A stretch of DNA of 64,000 nt from Mycobacterium sp. PSTR-4-N. Its GTDB lineage: Bacteria; Actinomycetota; Actinomycetes; Mycobacteriales; Mycobacteriaceae. Where the stretch lies: assembly GCF_022348085.1 (NCBI RefSeq), contig NZ_JAKRFN010000010.1:62001-126000 (forward strand), in the 5' to 3' direction. Position numbers and translations under genes: made by a program. The notes under the pieces are model-generated. The model saw only the letters and a list, made by a program, of their open reading frames with translations, had not been told where the DNA came from and ran no database searches. Below, one piece after another: positions 9,385 to 17,344 of this stretch. Positions within the stretch are counted from its first letter, which is position 1, and the number at the start of each line of letters is the position of its first letter.

Positions 9385-9408
9385 GGGATCAGCATCCCCG
9401 ATCCGGGC

Positions 9409-9909
9409 TCATGTGTGCGGCTCGCTGAGCAGACGCTCCAGCCGCAGCCGGTTGATCTTCGCCAGTTCGCTGCGCATCACCCGACGCTCGGTGTCCGGGT
9501 CATTGTTCAGCCGTTCGGTCAGGATCGTCAGCAACTCCTCGGCCGAGCGACCGCTGGCGCACACCAGATACACGTAACCGAAGCGGTCTTCGTACTCGCG
9601 GTTCTTGGCCGCGAGCGCCGCCTTGACCTCGTCGTCGGCACCTGCGACGCGGGCCTGCTCGCGTGCCGACGACGGATTGTCGGGGGCGGCGCCGATCCGG
9701 GGATGCCCGTCGAGGGCGGCGTCGAGCTCGGCGTCGGGCAGCTCGGCCAGCACCCGATCGGCGCGGTCGTAGAGCGCGTCGGCGTCGCGGAACGGCGCGG
9801 CGGCCAACACCCGTCGCGCCCAGATCGGCGACGAGCACACCTCGAACAGCAGATGCATCTGCCGGCGCTCGGAGGCGGCGTTGAAGCCTGTCAGCCCGAC
9901 CGCTCTCAC
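9409..9909 (-). CDS. uraD: OHCU decarboxylase
   Basis: 166 residues. The catalytic His69 is present in DGHPRIG, and the S-x-x-EQ helix (E84, Q85) and REYEDRFGYVYLVCASGRS match the family. It decarboxylates 2-oxo-4-hydroxy-4-carboxy-5-ureidoimidazoline to S-allantoin. The GTG start at 9909 overlaps the permease stop (GTGA); this short overlap and the normal length argue against the longer open frame upstream. A second, degenerate copy of this fold is fused to the permease encoded immediately upstream. Confidence 0.88.
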   Translation of the reverse strand: MRAVGLTGFNAASERRQMHLLFEVCSSPIWARRVLAAAPFRDADALYDRADRVLAELPDAELDAALDGHPRIGAAPDNPSSAREQARVAGADDEVKAALAAKNREYEDRFGYVYLVCASGRSAEELLTILTERLNNDPDTERRVMRSELAKINRLRLERLLSEPHT

Positions 9910-11810
9910 GAGAGTTCGTTGAGCCTGCTGAAACGGGCAGCCGCAACGGGATTGGCGTCGGCGACCAGATCGGTGAACCGATGGTTGACGATCTTGGCGA
10001 CCTCGATCAGGGCGAACGCCTTCTCCGCCGCCGGCGAGTTGTCCATGCGGGACCACCCGTTACGCAGCACCCGGTCGAAGCGCTCGGTTTCCTTGGCGCA
10101 GATGATCAACGGAAAGCCGAAATGGCTTCGGTACGCGGTGGCGAGCTCCACGACGTCATTGTGGTCGTCGTCGTCGAGATTGGACAGGGCCACGTGGTCC
10201 ACGGCGAGCACCTGGCCCGTCTCGTCCTCGGCGCCCAGATCGGGGAACGCGTCGAGCAGTTCGGCCTGCTGGTCGGACGTGCCGGTGAGCACCGCGTCCT
10301 GGAACGCCTCGCGCAGTGCGGCGGTGTCGGCGAACGGCCGCTGCTCGTAGGCGCGTTCGACGGCCCACGGCACGTCCTGTAGCACGTGGCCGAACACCTC
10401 GGTGAAGCGCTCCTTGGTCATCGCGTTGACCTCGCCGAGCGTGATCGAGCCGCCGCCGGCGACCCGCGGACCGGCCGAACCGGTGTGGAAGAACACGATG
10501 TTGAGCAGGATCGCGCTGACCGCGCCGATGCTGATGCCGCTGCCGAAGATCAGGTCGAGGCCGGTGGGCATGGCCTTGGCGATGTCCGGGTAGGCCGTCA
10601 CCCACAGCGCCAGCGCGAGGCTCGTGGTGACGATGATGAGATTGCGGTGGTCGGTGAAGTCGACCTTGCCCAGCGTCTGGATCCCGACGACGGCGACGGT
10701 GGCGAACAACGTCAGTGCGGCGCCGCCCAGCACGGGATTGGGGATCGACGCGACGACAGCCGCGACCTTGGGCAGGAAGCCGAGAAGGATCATGAACACC
10801 CCGGCCGCGGCGACCACCCAGCGGCTCTTGACCCCGGTGAGTCGCACCAGGCCGACGTTCTCGGAGAACGCGGTGTAGGGGAACGAATTGAAGACACCGC
10901 CGATCGTGGTGGCCAGCCCGTCGGCGCGGAGCACGTTGCCGATGTTCGACGCCTTGACCCGCTTGCCGACGATCTCGCCGGTGGCGATGGTCGACCCCGT
11001 CGATTCGACGGCGGTGATCATCAGCACGATGATCATCGTCAAACAGGCCACGAAGTCGAATTTGGGCAACCCGAACAGGAACGGCGGCGTGAAGCCGATC
11101 GCGGACGCCTCGCCCACTCGCGCGAAGTCCATGTCGCCCAACACGAATGCGACAGCGCACCCGATCACCAGGCCGAGCAGCACAGCGATGGTCGCCAGGA
11201 AGCCGCGGAAGATGCGCTGGATCGCGACGATGATCGCGATGGTGCCGACGGCGTAGAGGAACCATCGGATGTTGGTCGGGTCGGGCTCGTGCGTGCGCGG
11301 GTTGGTGACGGCGTCCATGGCGCCGACGGGTACCAGGCACAGCCCGATGATCGTGATCAGGGTGCCGGTGACGACGGGCGGAAAGAACTTCAGCAGTTTG
11401 ATGAACACCGGCGCGATCAGGAAGGTGAACACACCGGCGACGATCACCGCCCCGTACACGTAGAGCATGCTCGCCGCGCCCCCGCCGTGGGCGAGGCCGA
11501 TCGCGATGATCGGTGACACCCCCGCGAACGTGACGCCCTGCAGCAGCGGCAGGCGCACGCCGATGTTGCGGAAGCCGACGGCCTGAATGATCGAGGCGAT
11601 GCCACAGGTGAACAGGTCGGCGGTGATCAGCTTGACGAGTTCTTGCTGGGACAGTCCGACCGCGCCGGCGATGATGATCGGCACGAGGACGGCGCCGGCG
11701 TAGAACGCGACGACGTGCTGGAACCCGTAGGTGGCGAGCTTCGGGACGGGCAGCACCTCGTCGACGGGATGGGTGCGCTTGCTCGTGCCGCGGGCGGTCG
11801 GTGTCGACAT
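9906..11810 (-). CDS. NCS2 purine/urate permease fused to a degenerate OHCU-decarboxylase domain
   Basis: 634 residues. Residues ~25-445 form an NCS2 (uracil/xanthine/urate) transporter with about 12-14 hydrophobic segments and the family signature around FPYTAFSENVGLVRLTGVKS (310-329). Residues ~460-634 align with OHCU decarboxylase: AYRSHFGFPLIICAKETERF is the conserved core helix. The catalytic HP is FP (F522-P523) in the fused copy, so it is probably inactive as a decarboxylase. It heads the operon with uraD, hiuH and hpxO, which suggests urate or xanthine import coupled to degradation. The fused domain may dock the pathway enzymes at the membrane or sense an intermediate (inference). Confidence 0.85.
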   Translation of the reverse strand: MSTPTARGTSKRTHPVDEVLPVPKLATYGFQHVVAFYAGAVLVPIIIAGAVGLSQQELVKLITADLFTCGIASIIQAVGFRNIGVRLPLLQGVTFAGVSPIIAIGLAHGGGAASMLYVYGAVIVAGVFTFLIAPVFIKLLKFFPPVVTGTLITIIGLCLVPVGAMDAVTNPRTHEPDPTNIRWFLYAVGTIAIIVAIQRIFRGFLATIAVLLGLVIGCAVAFVLGDMDFARVGEASAIGFTPPFLFGLPKFDFVACLTMIIVLMITAVESTGSTIATGEIVGKRVKASNIGNVLRADGLATTIGGVFNSFPYTAFSENVGLVRLTGVKSRWVVAAAGVFMILLGFLPKVAAVVASIPNPVLGGAALTLFATVAVVGIQTLGKVDFTDHRNLIIVTTSLALALWVTAYPDIAKAMPTGLDLIFGSGISIGAVSAILLNIVFFHTGSAGPRVAGGGSITLGEVNAMTKERFTEVFGHVLQDVPWAVERAYEQRPFADTAALREAFQDAVLTGTSDQQAELLDAFPDLGAEDETGQVLAVDHVALSNLDDDDHNDVVELATAYRSHFGFPLIICAKETERFDRVLRNGWSRMDNSPAAEKAFALIEVAKIVNHRFTDLVADANPVAAARFSRLNELS

Positions 11811-11893
11811 CGGTTCAGGATCCGACAGCTGCGCTCACCTACCGTGACGCGCACGTTTCCGCGATGTTGCAGCTCCCGTTTCTCCCGCGAGAA

Positions 11894-11944
11894 GACAGGA
11901 ACTCGAGTGATTCAGCGGCGTGTCCGCTCGAGTTCGCGTCTGTC
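11894..11944. repeat. Palindromic intergenic element (copy 2)
   Basis: Nested inverted repeat: GACAG/CTGTC at 11894-11898 and 11940-11944, GAACTCGAG/CTCGAGTTC at 11899-11907 and 11927-11935, and AGCGG/CCGCT in the middle. The 34-nt core 11902-11935 matches 2904-2937 at 33 of 34 positions, while the flanks differ, so the core is a mobile or dispersed unit rather than a by-product of duplication of this locus. It sits in the 190-bp gap between the permease start and the end of the adh gene. Confidence 0.75.
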
Positions 11945-11955
11945 CCCTACTCCGT

Positions 11956-11997
11956 GGGGGCCCCACGCCGAAGGAACGGGGGCCCCACGCCGAAGGA
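11956..11997. repeat. Two identical 20-bp direct repeats, 22-bp period
   Basis: GGGGGCCCCACGCCGAAGGA occurs at 11956-11975 and again at 11978-11997, separated by two bases. Each copy contains the self-complementary GGGGCCCC. The pair abuts the stop codon of the adh gene (12001) and follows the palindromic element. The 22-bp period is two helical turns, so it might bind a dimer, but a simple slippage duplication is as likely. Confidence 0.7.
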
Positions 11998-12000
11998 TCG

Positions 12001-13113
12001 TCAGTGGTCGTGCAGGATCACGCCGCGGACGTTGCGCCCGGCGCGCATGTCTTCGTAGCCCTCGTTGACCTCGGCCAGCTTGTACTCGTGGGTCACGGTC
12101 TCGTCGAGCAGCAGTTTGCCCTCGCGGTAGAGCGAGAGCAGGCGCGGGATGTCGGCGCGCGGGTTGGCCTCACCGTAGAGGCTCCCGAGCAGGCGCTTCT
12201 GGAACAGCGTGAACATCATCATCGACAGCGTGGCTTGATTGTCGGCCATCGTCGACAGCGCGGTCACGACGACCGCCCCGCCCTTGCGGATGATGTTGAC
12301 CGCGTCGTCGATCATCGTCCCCTCGAGCAGGCCGACGGTCAGGATCGCGGAGTCGGCCATCACTCCGCGGGTCAGCTCCGCGACGAGTGCGGTCGCCTCG
12401 GGCAGTGATGCGACGAAGTGCGTGGCACCGAGTTGTAAAGCCTTGGCGCGCTTGTCCTCGACCGGCTCGACCACGACGATTTTCTCGGCGCCGGCCAGCC
12501 GCGCGCCCTGCACTGCGCCGCTGCCGATCCCGCCGAACCCGATCACCACGACCGTGTCCCCGGGTTGAACATCGGCGGTGTTGACCGCCGATCCCCACCC
12601 GGTCGTCACGCCGCAGCCGAGCAGGCAGGCTCGGGAGAGCGGTACGTCGTCGTCGATCTTGACGATGGAGGCCTCCGGCACGGTGCCGTATTGCGAGAAC
12701 GTGCCCACCAACGACATGACGCCGATCTCCTGCCCTCGGGCGCGTCGCCGGTAGGTGCCGTCCAGCTGGGTGCCGGCCATGATGATCGCGCCGAGGTCGC
12801 AGAGGTTCTGGTGGCCCGTCGAGCAGAACCGGCAGCGGCCGCATGCCGGGAGGAACGACGCCACCACGTGGTCGCCCGGGGCCAGATCGCGCACGCCCGG
12901 ACCGACTTCGCGGACGATCCCCGCTCCCTCGTGCCCGCCGATCATCGGCAGGGGGAAGGGGAGGTCACCGGTGCGGATGTGCTCGTCGGAGTGGCACAGA
13001 CCGGTGGCCTCCCAGGAGACCAGCACCTCGCCGTCACCGGGCGGATCGAGATCGATCTCCTCGACGCTCCAGTCCGAGCCGTACTCCCACAAAATCGCGG
13101 CGTTGGTCTTCAT
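12001..13113 (-). CDS. Zinc-dependent alcohol dehydrogenase, NDMA-dependent (AdhD-like) family
   Basis: 370-residue medium-chain dehydrogenase. Catalytic zinc ligands are in GLCHSDEH and GGHEGAGIV, the four structural-zinc cysteines in CGRCRFCSTGHQNLC, and the Rossmann loop VVIGFGGIGSGAVQ. The N-terminus MKTNAAILWEYG resembles mycobacterial AdhD and the NDMA-dependent group, in which the NAD(H) is tightly bound and an external acceptor re-oxidises it. The substrate is unknown. It stands alone between repeat elements and a convergent-free gap; nothing nearby reveals a pathway. Confidence 0.75.
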   Translation of the reverse strand: MKTNAAILWEYGSDWSVEEIDLDPPGDGEVLVSWEATGLCHSDEHIRTGDLPFPLPMIGGHEGAGIVREVGPGVRDLAPGDHVVASFLPACGRCRFCSTGHQNLCDLGAIIMAGTQLDGTYRRRARGQEIGVMSLVGTFSQYGTVPEASIVKIDDDVPLSRACLLGCGVTTGWGSAVNTADVQPGDTVVVIGFGGIGSGAVQGARLAGAEKIVVVEPVEDKRAKALQLGATHFVASLPEATALVAELTRGVMADSAILTVGLLEGTMIDDAVNIIRKGGAVVVTALSTMADNQATLSMMMFTLFQKRLLGSLYGEANPRADIPRLLSLYREGKLLLDETVTHEYKLAEVNEGYEDMRAGRNVRGVILHDH

Positions 13114-13168
13114 CGGCCGAGTCTAAGAAGCGCTTCGGTCCGCCCGCGGCGGTTTCGCCCGACACGTG

Positions 13169-13915
13169 TCAGACCGCGGTCAGCGCCAGCCCCGCCAGAG
13201 CGATCAACCAGCTCGCGAAGCTGCCGACCAAGAAGTACTCGGTCACCTCATCGATGCCGAGGCCCTTCAGATCGGTGGTCTCCGCGGACTCTCGACGGGC
13301 CGCGGTGAGCTCGGGAAAGCGGATGATGCCCTTGGCTGCGATCACCGCCGAGGCCGCCCCGAACTCGCCGCCGAGCGCGAGCCCGATGATCAGCAGTCGC
13401 TCCATCGGGCCGAGCAACCTGCCACCCTTGAGGCGGTCCGACGGCTGGGGCATGCCGACCGGGCGGACCGCGCCGACCGCGCCGAGGATCAGCCGCACCA
13501 GCTGATTCGCGGTGACCAGCTGCAGCAGAACCGCTCCGGCGATCATCAGAGCCCGGTCCGGTTCGACCTCGGCGAGACCGATCCACGGCAGCCACCACCC
13601 GAGCGGGCCCGCCGCCGGCGAGGCCCAGCCGCCGAACGCGACGATCAGTGCAGCGCCCGCGCCGAACACCGCGAGTGCACGACCCTGCCGCGTCCCGGTG
13701 CGTTCCGCGGCGTCGCCGAGCACCACCCAGACGACCGAGACCGCGGCGGCGACGGCGAGCAGGGCGATGTCGCCGAGGTGCCAGAGCCCCGCCGCGGCCG
13801 CGCCGAGGATCACCATCAGCGGTCCGGCGACCAGTGCAGGCCATCGGGGGCCGCTGAGCTTGCGGACGATGTCGGCGACACCGACGGCGATGAGGAACAC
13901 CGCCAGGACGCCCAT
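13169..13915 (-). CDS. Predicted integral membrane protein, partner of the SatD-like gene
   Basis: 248 residues with about six or seven hydrophobic segments: the N-terminus MGVLAVFLIAVGVADIV, two near 30-75, one at ~85-105, one near 125-145 and one at the C-terminus (SWLIALAGLALTAV). No enzymatic motif was recognised. The ATG at 13915 overlaps the stop of the SatD-like gene by one base (TGATG), so the two are co-translated and probably work together. Function unknown. Confidence 0.7.
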   Translation of the reverse strand: MGVLAVFLIAVGVADIVRKLSGPRWPALVAGPLMVILGAAAAGLWHLGDIALLAVAAAVSVVWVVLGDAAERTGTRQGRALAVFGAGAALIVAFGGWASPAAGPLGWWLPWIGLAEVEPDRALMIAGAVLLQLVTANQLVRLILGAVGAVRPVGMPQPSDRLKGGRLLGPMERLLIIGLALGGEFGAASAVIAAKGIIRFPELTAARRESAETTDLKGLGIDEVTEYFLVGSFASWLIALAGLALTAV

Positions 13916-14562
13916 CACAGCTCCCGCAGTTCGGCGGCGGCGGCGAGGAGCAGATCGAGCCCGTCCCTGCCGGCGCGCTGGGATACCGCCGAGGCGCTGA
14001 TGCCTTCCGCCATCGCCAACTCCTTCTTGGTGCGTCCCGCGCGCATCCCGGCGAGTATCCGCAGGGAGCGTTCGTCGAGTGAGCCAAGCAGATGGTCCCG
14101 ACACATCAGGGCGGCATTGACGGCGCGGGGGTCGGCTCCTCCGCCCGTCTCGTTGCGGAACGCGGTGCGCACGTGTGTCATCCCCGGCTGCTGCTGACTG
14201 GTGGCGGTCCACTCGATGGCGGCCCGCGCTGCCCACCAGCCCGGCCCGTCCTGAATTCCGGACTCCTCGTCGAGGGCGGTGACGGCGCCCCACCCGAGTC
14301 CGAAGCGGATGTCGACATCGGGCGCCAGCGTCAGGCGCAGCGTGAGTGCTGCGTCGATCGCGAGCCCGACCGTCGGGTACGCGCCCTGGAACTCGTCGCC
14401 GACCGTGAGCGACGGCGGGTCGAGGGCACCCTCGGCCACGGCGGCCAACGCGGTGGTGACACGGCGGTGCAGCGCGCGCCGGTCGGGGAACGTGCGGGAG
14501 CCGACGACGTCACCGATCAGTGTTGCGCGTGGCGCTGAAGACGCCGACTTCATTCTTGCCAT
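13915..14562 (-). CDS. SatD-family protein with C-terminal helix-turn-helix
   Basis: 215 residues. The N-terminal part (LIGDVVGSRTFPDR, LTVGDEFQGAYP, IRFGLGWGAV) matches the SatD family, a cyclase-like fold of unknown activity. The C-terminus (~165-205: RTKKELAMAEGISASAVSQRAGR) is a helix-turn-helix, so the protein may bind DNA. The ATG at 14562 lies inside an AT-rich palindrome (14561-14583); M4 at 14553 is an alternative start that would leave the palindrome as leader or operator. Autoregulation is inferred from that arrangement. Its downstream partner is a membrane protein. Confidence 0.68.
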   Translation of the reverse strand: MARMKSASSAPRATLIGDVVGSRTFPDRRALHRRVTTALAAVAEGALDPPSLTVGDEFQGAYPTVGLAIDAALTLRLTLAPDVDIRFGLGWGAVTALDEESGIQDGPGWWAARAAIEWTATSQQQPGMTHVRTAFRNETGGGADPRAVNAALMCRDHLLGSLDERSLRILAGMRAGRTKKELAMAEGISASAVSQRAGRDGLDLLLAAAAELREL

Positions 14563-14583
14563 ATGAAGATAATAACTTCATAT
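14561..14583. promoter_or_regulatory. AT-rich palindrome over the satD-like start codon
   Basis: ATATGAAG (14561-14568) and CTTCATAT (14576-14583) are perfect 8-bp inverted arms around ATAATAA. Further TGAAG/CTTCA half-sites flank it (14549-14553 and ~14587-14596). In this GC-rich context such a cluster of AT-rich half-sites is conspicuous and suits an operator for the encoded helix-turn-helix protein. Confidence 0.55.
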
Positions 14584-14652
14584 TGAGAAGATGAAGCCGG
14601 ACACTTCACTTCCGTATGGGCCGAGGGAGTCTGTCCTCTGGGGTGGTGCCGC

Positions 14653-15726
14653 TCACGGCGTGATGTGAGCGGTGGCCGACTGCAGGTGCTCGATTGCCTC
14701 GGCCACGATCGCCGGAACCAGGTCGGCACACGACGGCAGGTCGTCGATGATCCCGGTGACCTGCCCGGAGGCCAGCACCCCGGCGTCCGTATTACCCTCG
14801 ACCAGCCCGGCTTTCAGCAGCATCGGCGTGTTGGCGGCCATCACCACCTGAGCCCAGGTCAGATCTTTGCCGTGCCGCATCGCCATGCCGTCGCGCAGCA
14901 TCGACCGCCACGTCATCCCGCTCATCTTCTTGAACTTCTGCGCATTGCCGACCGCGGCGGCGAGCCCGCGCACCGGCGATCCGCCCTCCAGCTTTTCGAC
15001 CAGGCCCGTGCGCAGAACCCGGTGCGGCATGCCGTCGACACGCGTGGAGACGACCGTTCCGTCCAGGGCCGTCTGCAGATAGCGCTGCTTGACGGCGTCG
15101 GGCACGGTGGAGTCGGAGGTGAGCAGGAAGCGGGTACCCATCGCGACGCCCGCGGCACCGTAGGACAGCGCGGCGGCGAGGCCCCGGCCGTCGAAGAAGC
15201 CGCCCGCCGCGATCACCGGCATCCCGGTATCGGCGACGGCGTCGAGCACCGAGGGCAGCAGCAGCGTCGTGGCGATCGGACCGGTGTGGCCGCCGCCTTC
15301 GCCGCCTTGCACGATCACCGCATCGGCACCCCAACCGGCCACCTTCTTGGCGTGCTTGGCCAAGCCCACCGAGGGAATCACCACTACGCCGGCGTCTTTC
15401 AGCTTGGCGATCAGGTCGGGCTTGGGAGCCAGGGCGAAGGAGGCGACTCTGACTCCCTCGCGGATCAGGAGGTCGACGCGGTCGTTCGCGTCGCCGGCGT
15501 CGGCGCGGATGTTGATGCCGAAGGGCTTGTCGGTGGCGGCTTTGACCTTGGCCACCGCGGTCGTGAGCTCGTCGAGAGTCATCGTCGCCGACGCGAGAAT
15601 GCCGAGGCCGCCGGCATTCGACGTCGCCGACACCAGCCGTGCTCCGGCGACCCAGCCCATGCCGGTCTGCACGACCGGATGTTCGATGCCCACCAGCTCC
15701 GTGAGCGGGGTGCGCAGACTGCTCAC
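14653..15726 (-). CDS. ipdC: IpdC, flavin-dependent oxidoreductase of steroid ring C/D degradation
   Basis: 357 residues of the nitronate-monooxygenase/2-nitropropane-dioxygenase-like TIM-barrel family: PVVQTGMGWVAGARLVSATS at the N-terminus, VQGGEGGGHTG (phosphate/flavin loop) and VIAAGGFFDGRGLAAAL. It is the third gene of ipdA-ipdB-ipdC, and its start overlaps the ipdB stop by 4 bp. In M. tuberculosis IpdC (Rv3553) is needed in HIP-CoA catabolism before ring opening. The name is secure from gene order; the exact reaction is taken from knowledge of the family. Confidence 0.87.
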   Translation of the reverse strand: MSSLRTPLTELVGIEHPVVQTGMGWVAGARLVSATSNAGGLGILASATMTLDELTTAVAKVKAATDKPFGINIRADAGDANDRVDLLIREGVRVASFALAPKPDLIAKLKDAGVVVIPSVGLAKHAKKVAGWGADAVIVQGGEGGGHTGPIATTLLLPSVLDAVADTGMPVIAAGGFFDGRGLAAALSYGAAGVAMGTRFLLTSDSTVPDAVKQRYLQTALDGTVVSTRVDGMPHRVLRTGLVEKLEGGSPVRGLAAAVGNAQKFKKMSGMTWRSMLRDGMAMRHGKDLTWAQVVMAANTPMLLKAGLVEGNTDAGVLASGQVTGIIDDLPSCADLVPAIVAEAIEHLQSATAHITP

Positions 15727-16469
15727 TTCACTTCCTTGTCCCGCAGCGACTTCGGATCGATGACCTCACGGAGAAGGCGAAGTTCCTCCTCGGTGGGCAG
15801 CCGCGTCGTGTCCGCGTCACCGAGCCCGTGTACCTCGAACGAGGTGTTCTCGGCGACCTGCTCGGCCTCGATGCCGGGGTGCAGCGACAGCGCGCGCATC
15901 TGGTGGTCGGGACCGTTGAAGTCGAAGACGCCCAAATTCGTCACGACCCGGAAGACGTTGACGAATCGGTAGGCGGGATTGTCGGAATCGACCTTGTCCC
16001 AGCCGATTCCAGAGACGATGTCGACGGACTCACCGAACACCCGCGTCGAGTGGTTGCCCACCCAGTAGCTGGTCGCATGGTTGATGGTGTTTCCCGGCGC
16101 GCCCCGCACCCCGAACATCTGCCGTTTCGGGTGTTGCAGCGGGCCGAACGCCGAGAGGTTCTGGTTGCCGTAGCGGTCGATCTGGTTGGCGCCCATCACC
16201 ACATGGCGACGGCCCCAGGCCAGCGTCTCGAACACGCGGCCGAACGGCATCCACCCCTCGATGGCGGCGGCCGCTCCGATGGCGGGGGTGTCGGCGATCA
16301 GCCGGGCCTCACCGTCGGTGAGCACGATGTCGGGCGAGAACGTCAGCCGGGCCAGCCGCGCCCCGACCGAGACGATCGTCGTCATCGGGCTGACCATGAT
16401 CTCGCCTGCGTCGCGGAACAATTCGGCGCAGGCGACGGCGCACACCTCTGCACGGGTTGCCGAGATCAC
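15723..16469 (-). CDS. ipdB: IpdB, beta subunit of the COCHEA-CoA ring hydrolase
   Basis: 248 residues of the CoA-transferase family I fold, with AWGRRHVVMGANQIDRYGNQN and DFNGPDHQMRALSLHPG as recognisable blocks. IpdA and IpdB together hydrolyse the last steroid ring (ring C) of COCHEA-CoA rather than transferring CoA. The start GTG at 16469 (VISATRAEVCAV) is chosen because it overlaps the ipdA stop (GTGA) and gives the expected length; the longer open frame upstream reads through ipdA. Confidence 0.87.
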   Translation of the reverse strand: MISATRAEVCAVACAELFRDAGEIMVSPMTTIVSVGARLARLTFSPDIVLTDGEARLIADTPAIGAAAAIEGWMPFGRVFETLAWGRRHVVMGANQIDRYGNQNLSAFGPLQHPKRQMFGVRGAPGNTINHATSYWVGNHSTRVFGESVDIVSGIGWDKVDSDNPAYRFVNVFRVVTNLGVFDFNGPDHQMRALSLHPGIEAEQVAENTSFEVHGLGDADTTRLPTEEELRLLREVIDPKSLRDKEVK

Positions 16470-17344
16470 TGGGCCGCCTCCTGGAATGTGCGCACTGCTG
16501 CCTGATAGTCGGATTCGCTGCCGGACAGATAGGTCTCGACGAACGTCGTCCACGTCTCGTCGGAGCCGGCCGCCTCGGCGTAGTGCCGTTGGAACTTCTC
16601 ATCGCGGCGGTAATCGGGCTCGGCGGTGGTGAAGTGCGCCCCGTTGGGCGCCTCGACCACCGTGTCGACCATCATCCGGTTGATCAGCAGGGCCTGCGGC
16701 GGAACGGACTTGACGAGTTCCTCCGTCGAGAGCACCTTCTCGACCGACAGGAACCGGCGCTGCGCCGACATCAGGAACAGATCGTCGAAGTACGGATCGA
16801 TGCCGGTGTAGGCCGCATTGCCCTGCGCGTCACCAAGATTCATGTGCACGAACGCTGCGTCGAGATTCAGGGCGGGCATCGCGATGAGCTCCTCGTAGCC
16901 CTCGCCTGTCAGGTAGGGCGACCGTACGGTTTTGAGTTCGTCGCCCCAGAACGCGCGCACATCGCTGCCGAGGCCGGCGCGGATCGGCAGGAACGGCAGG
17001 CGCTGTGCGGCGGCCTGTAGACCGCAGCGGAGCATGCCCTCGTCCATCTCGCGCGCCTCGATGGCACCGCTGGTGCGCGCCTTGGCGAACCACGGATCGT
17101 AGAACGGCGGGGAGTCCAGCGAGACGAAGCCGTAGTAGGCACGCTTGACCTTGCCCGCCGAGCACAGCAGACCCAGATCCGGACCGCCGTAGGTGACCAC
17201 GGTGAGGTCGGTGACGTCGGTGCGCAGCAGCGCACGCACGAAGGCCATCGGCTTGCGCCGCGAACCCCAGCCGCCGATACCGATCGTCATTCCGCTTTCG
17301 ATGCCGGCCACGGCCTCGTCGAGAGTGGTCCGTTTGTCTGACAC
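16466..17344 (-). CDS. ipdA: IpdA, alpha subunit of the COCHEA-CoA ring hydrolase
   Basis: 292 residues of the CoA-transferase family I fold. The start of the mature-looking protein, MSDKRTTLDEAVAGIESGMT, and IGIGGWGSRRKPMAF are typical of IpdA. The GTG at 17344 overlaps the echA20 stop by one base (TAGTG). It forms the hetero-oligomer with IpdB encoded next. All of echA20-ipdA-ipdB-ipdC is driven from the KstR2-operator region at 18124-18137. Confidence 0.88.
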   Translation of the reverse strand: MSDKRTTLDEAVAGIESGMTIGIGGWGSRRKPMAFVRALLRTDVTDLTVVTYGGPDLGLLCSAGKVKRAYYGFVSLDSPPFYDPWFAKARTSGAIEAREMDEGMLRCGLQAAAQRLPFLPIRAGLGSDVRAFWGDELKTVRSPYLTGEGYEELIAMPALNLDAAFVHMNLGDAQGNAAYTGIDPYFDDLFLMSAQRRFLSVEKVLSTEELVKSVPPQALLINRMMVDTVVEAPNGAHFTTAEPDYRRDEKFQRHYAEAAGSDETWTTFVETYLSGSESDYQAAVRTFQEAAQ

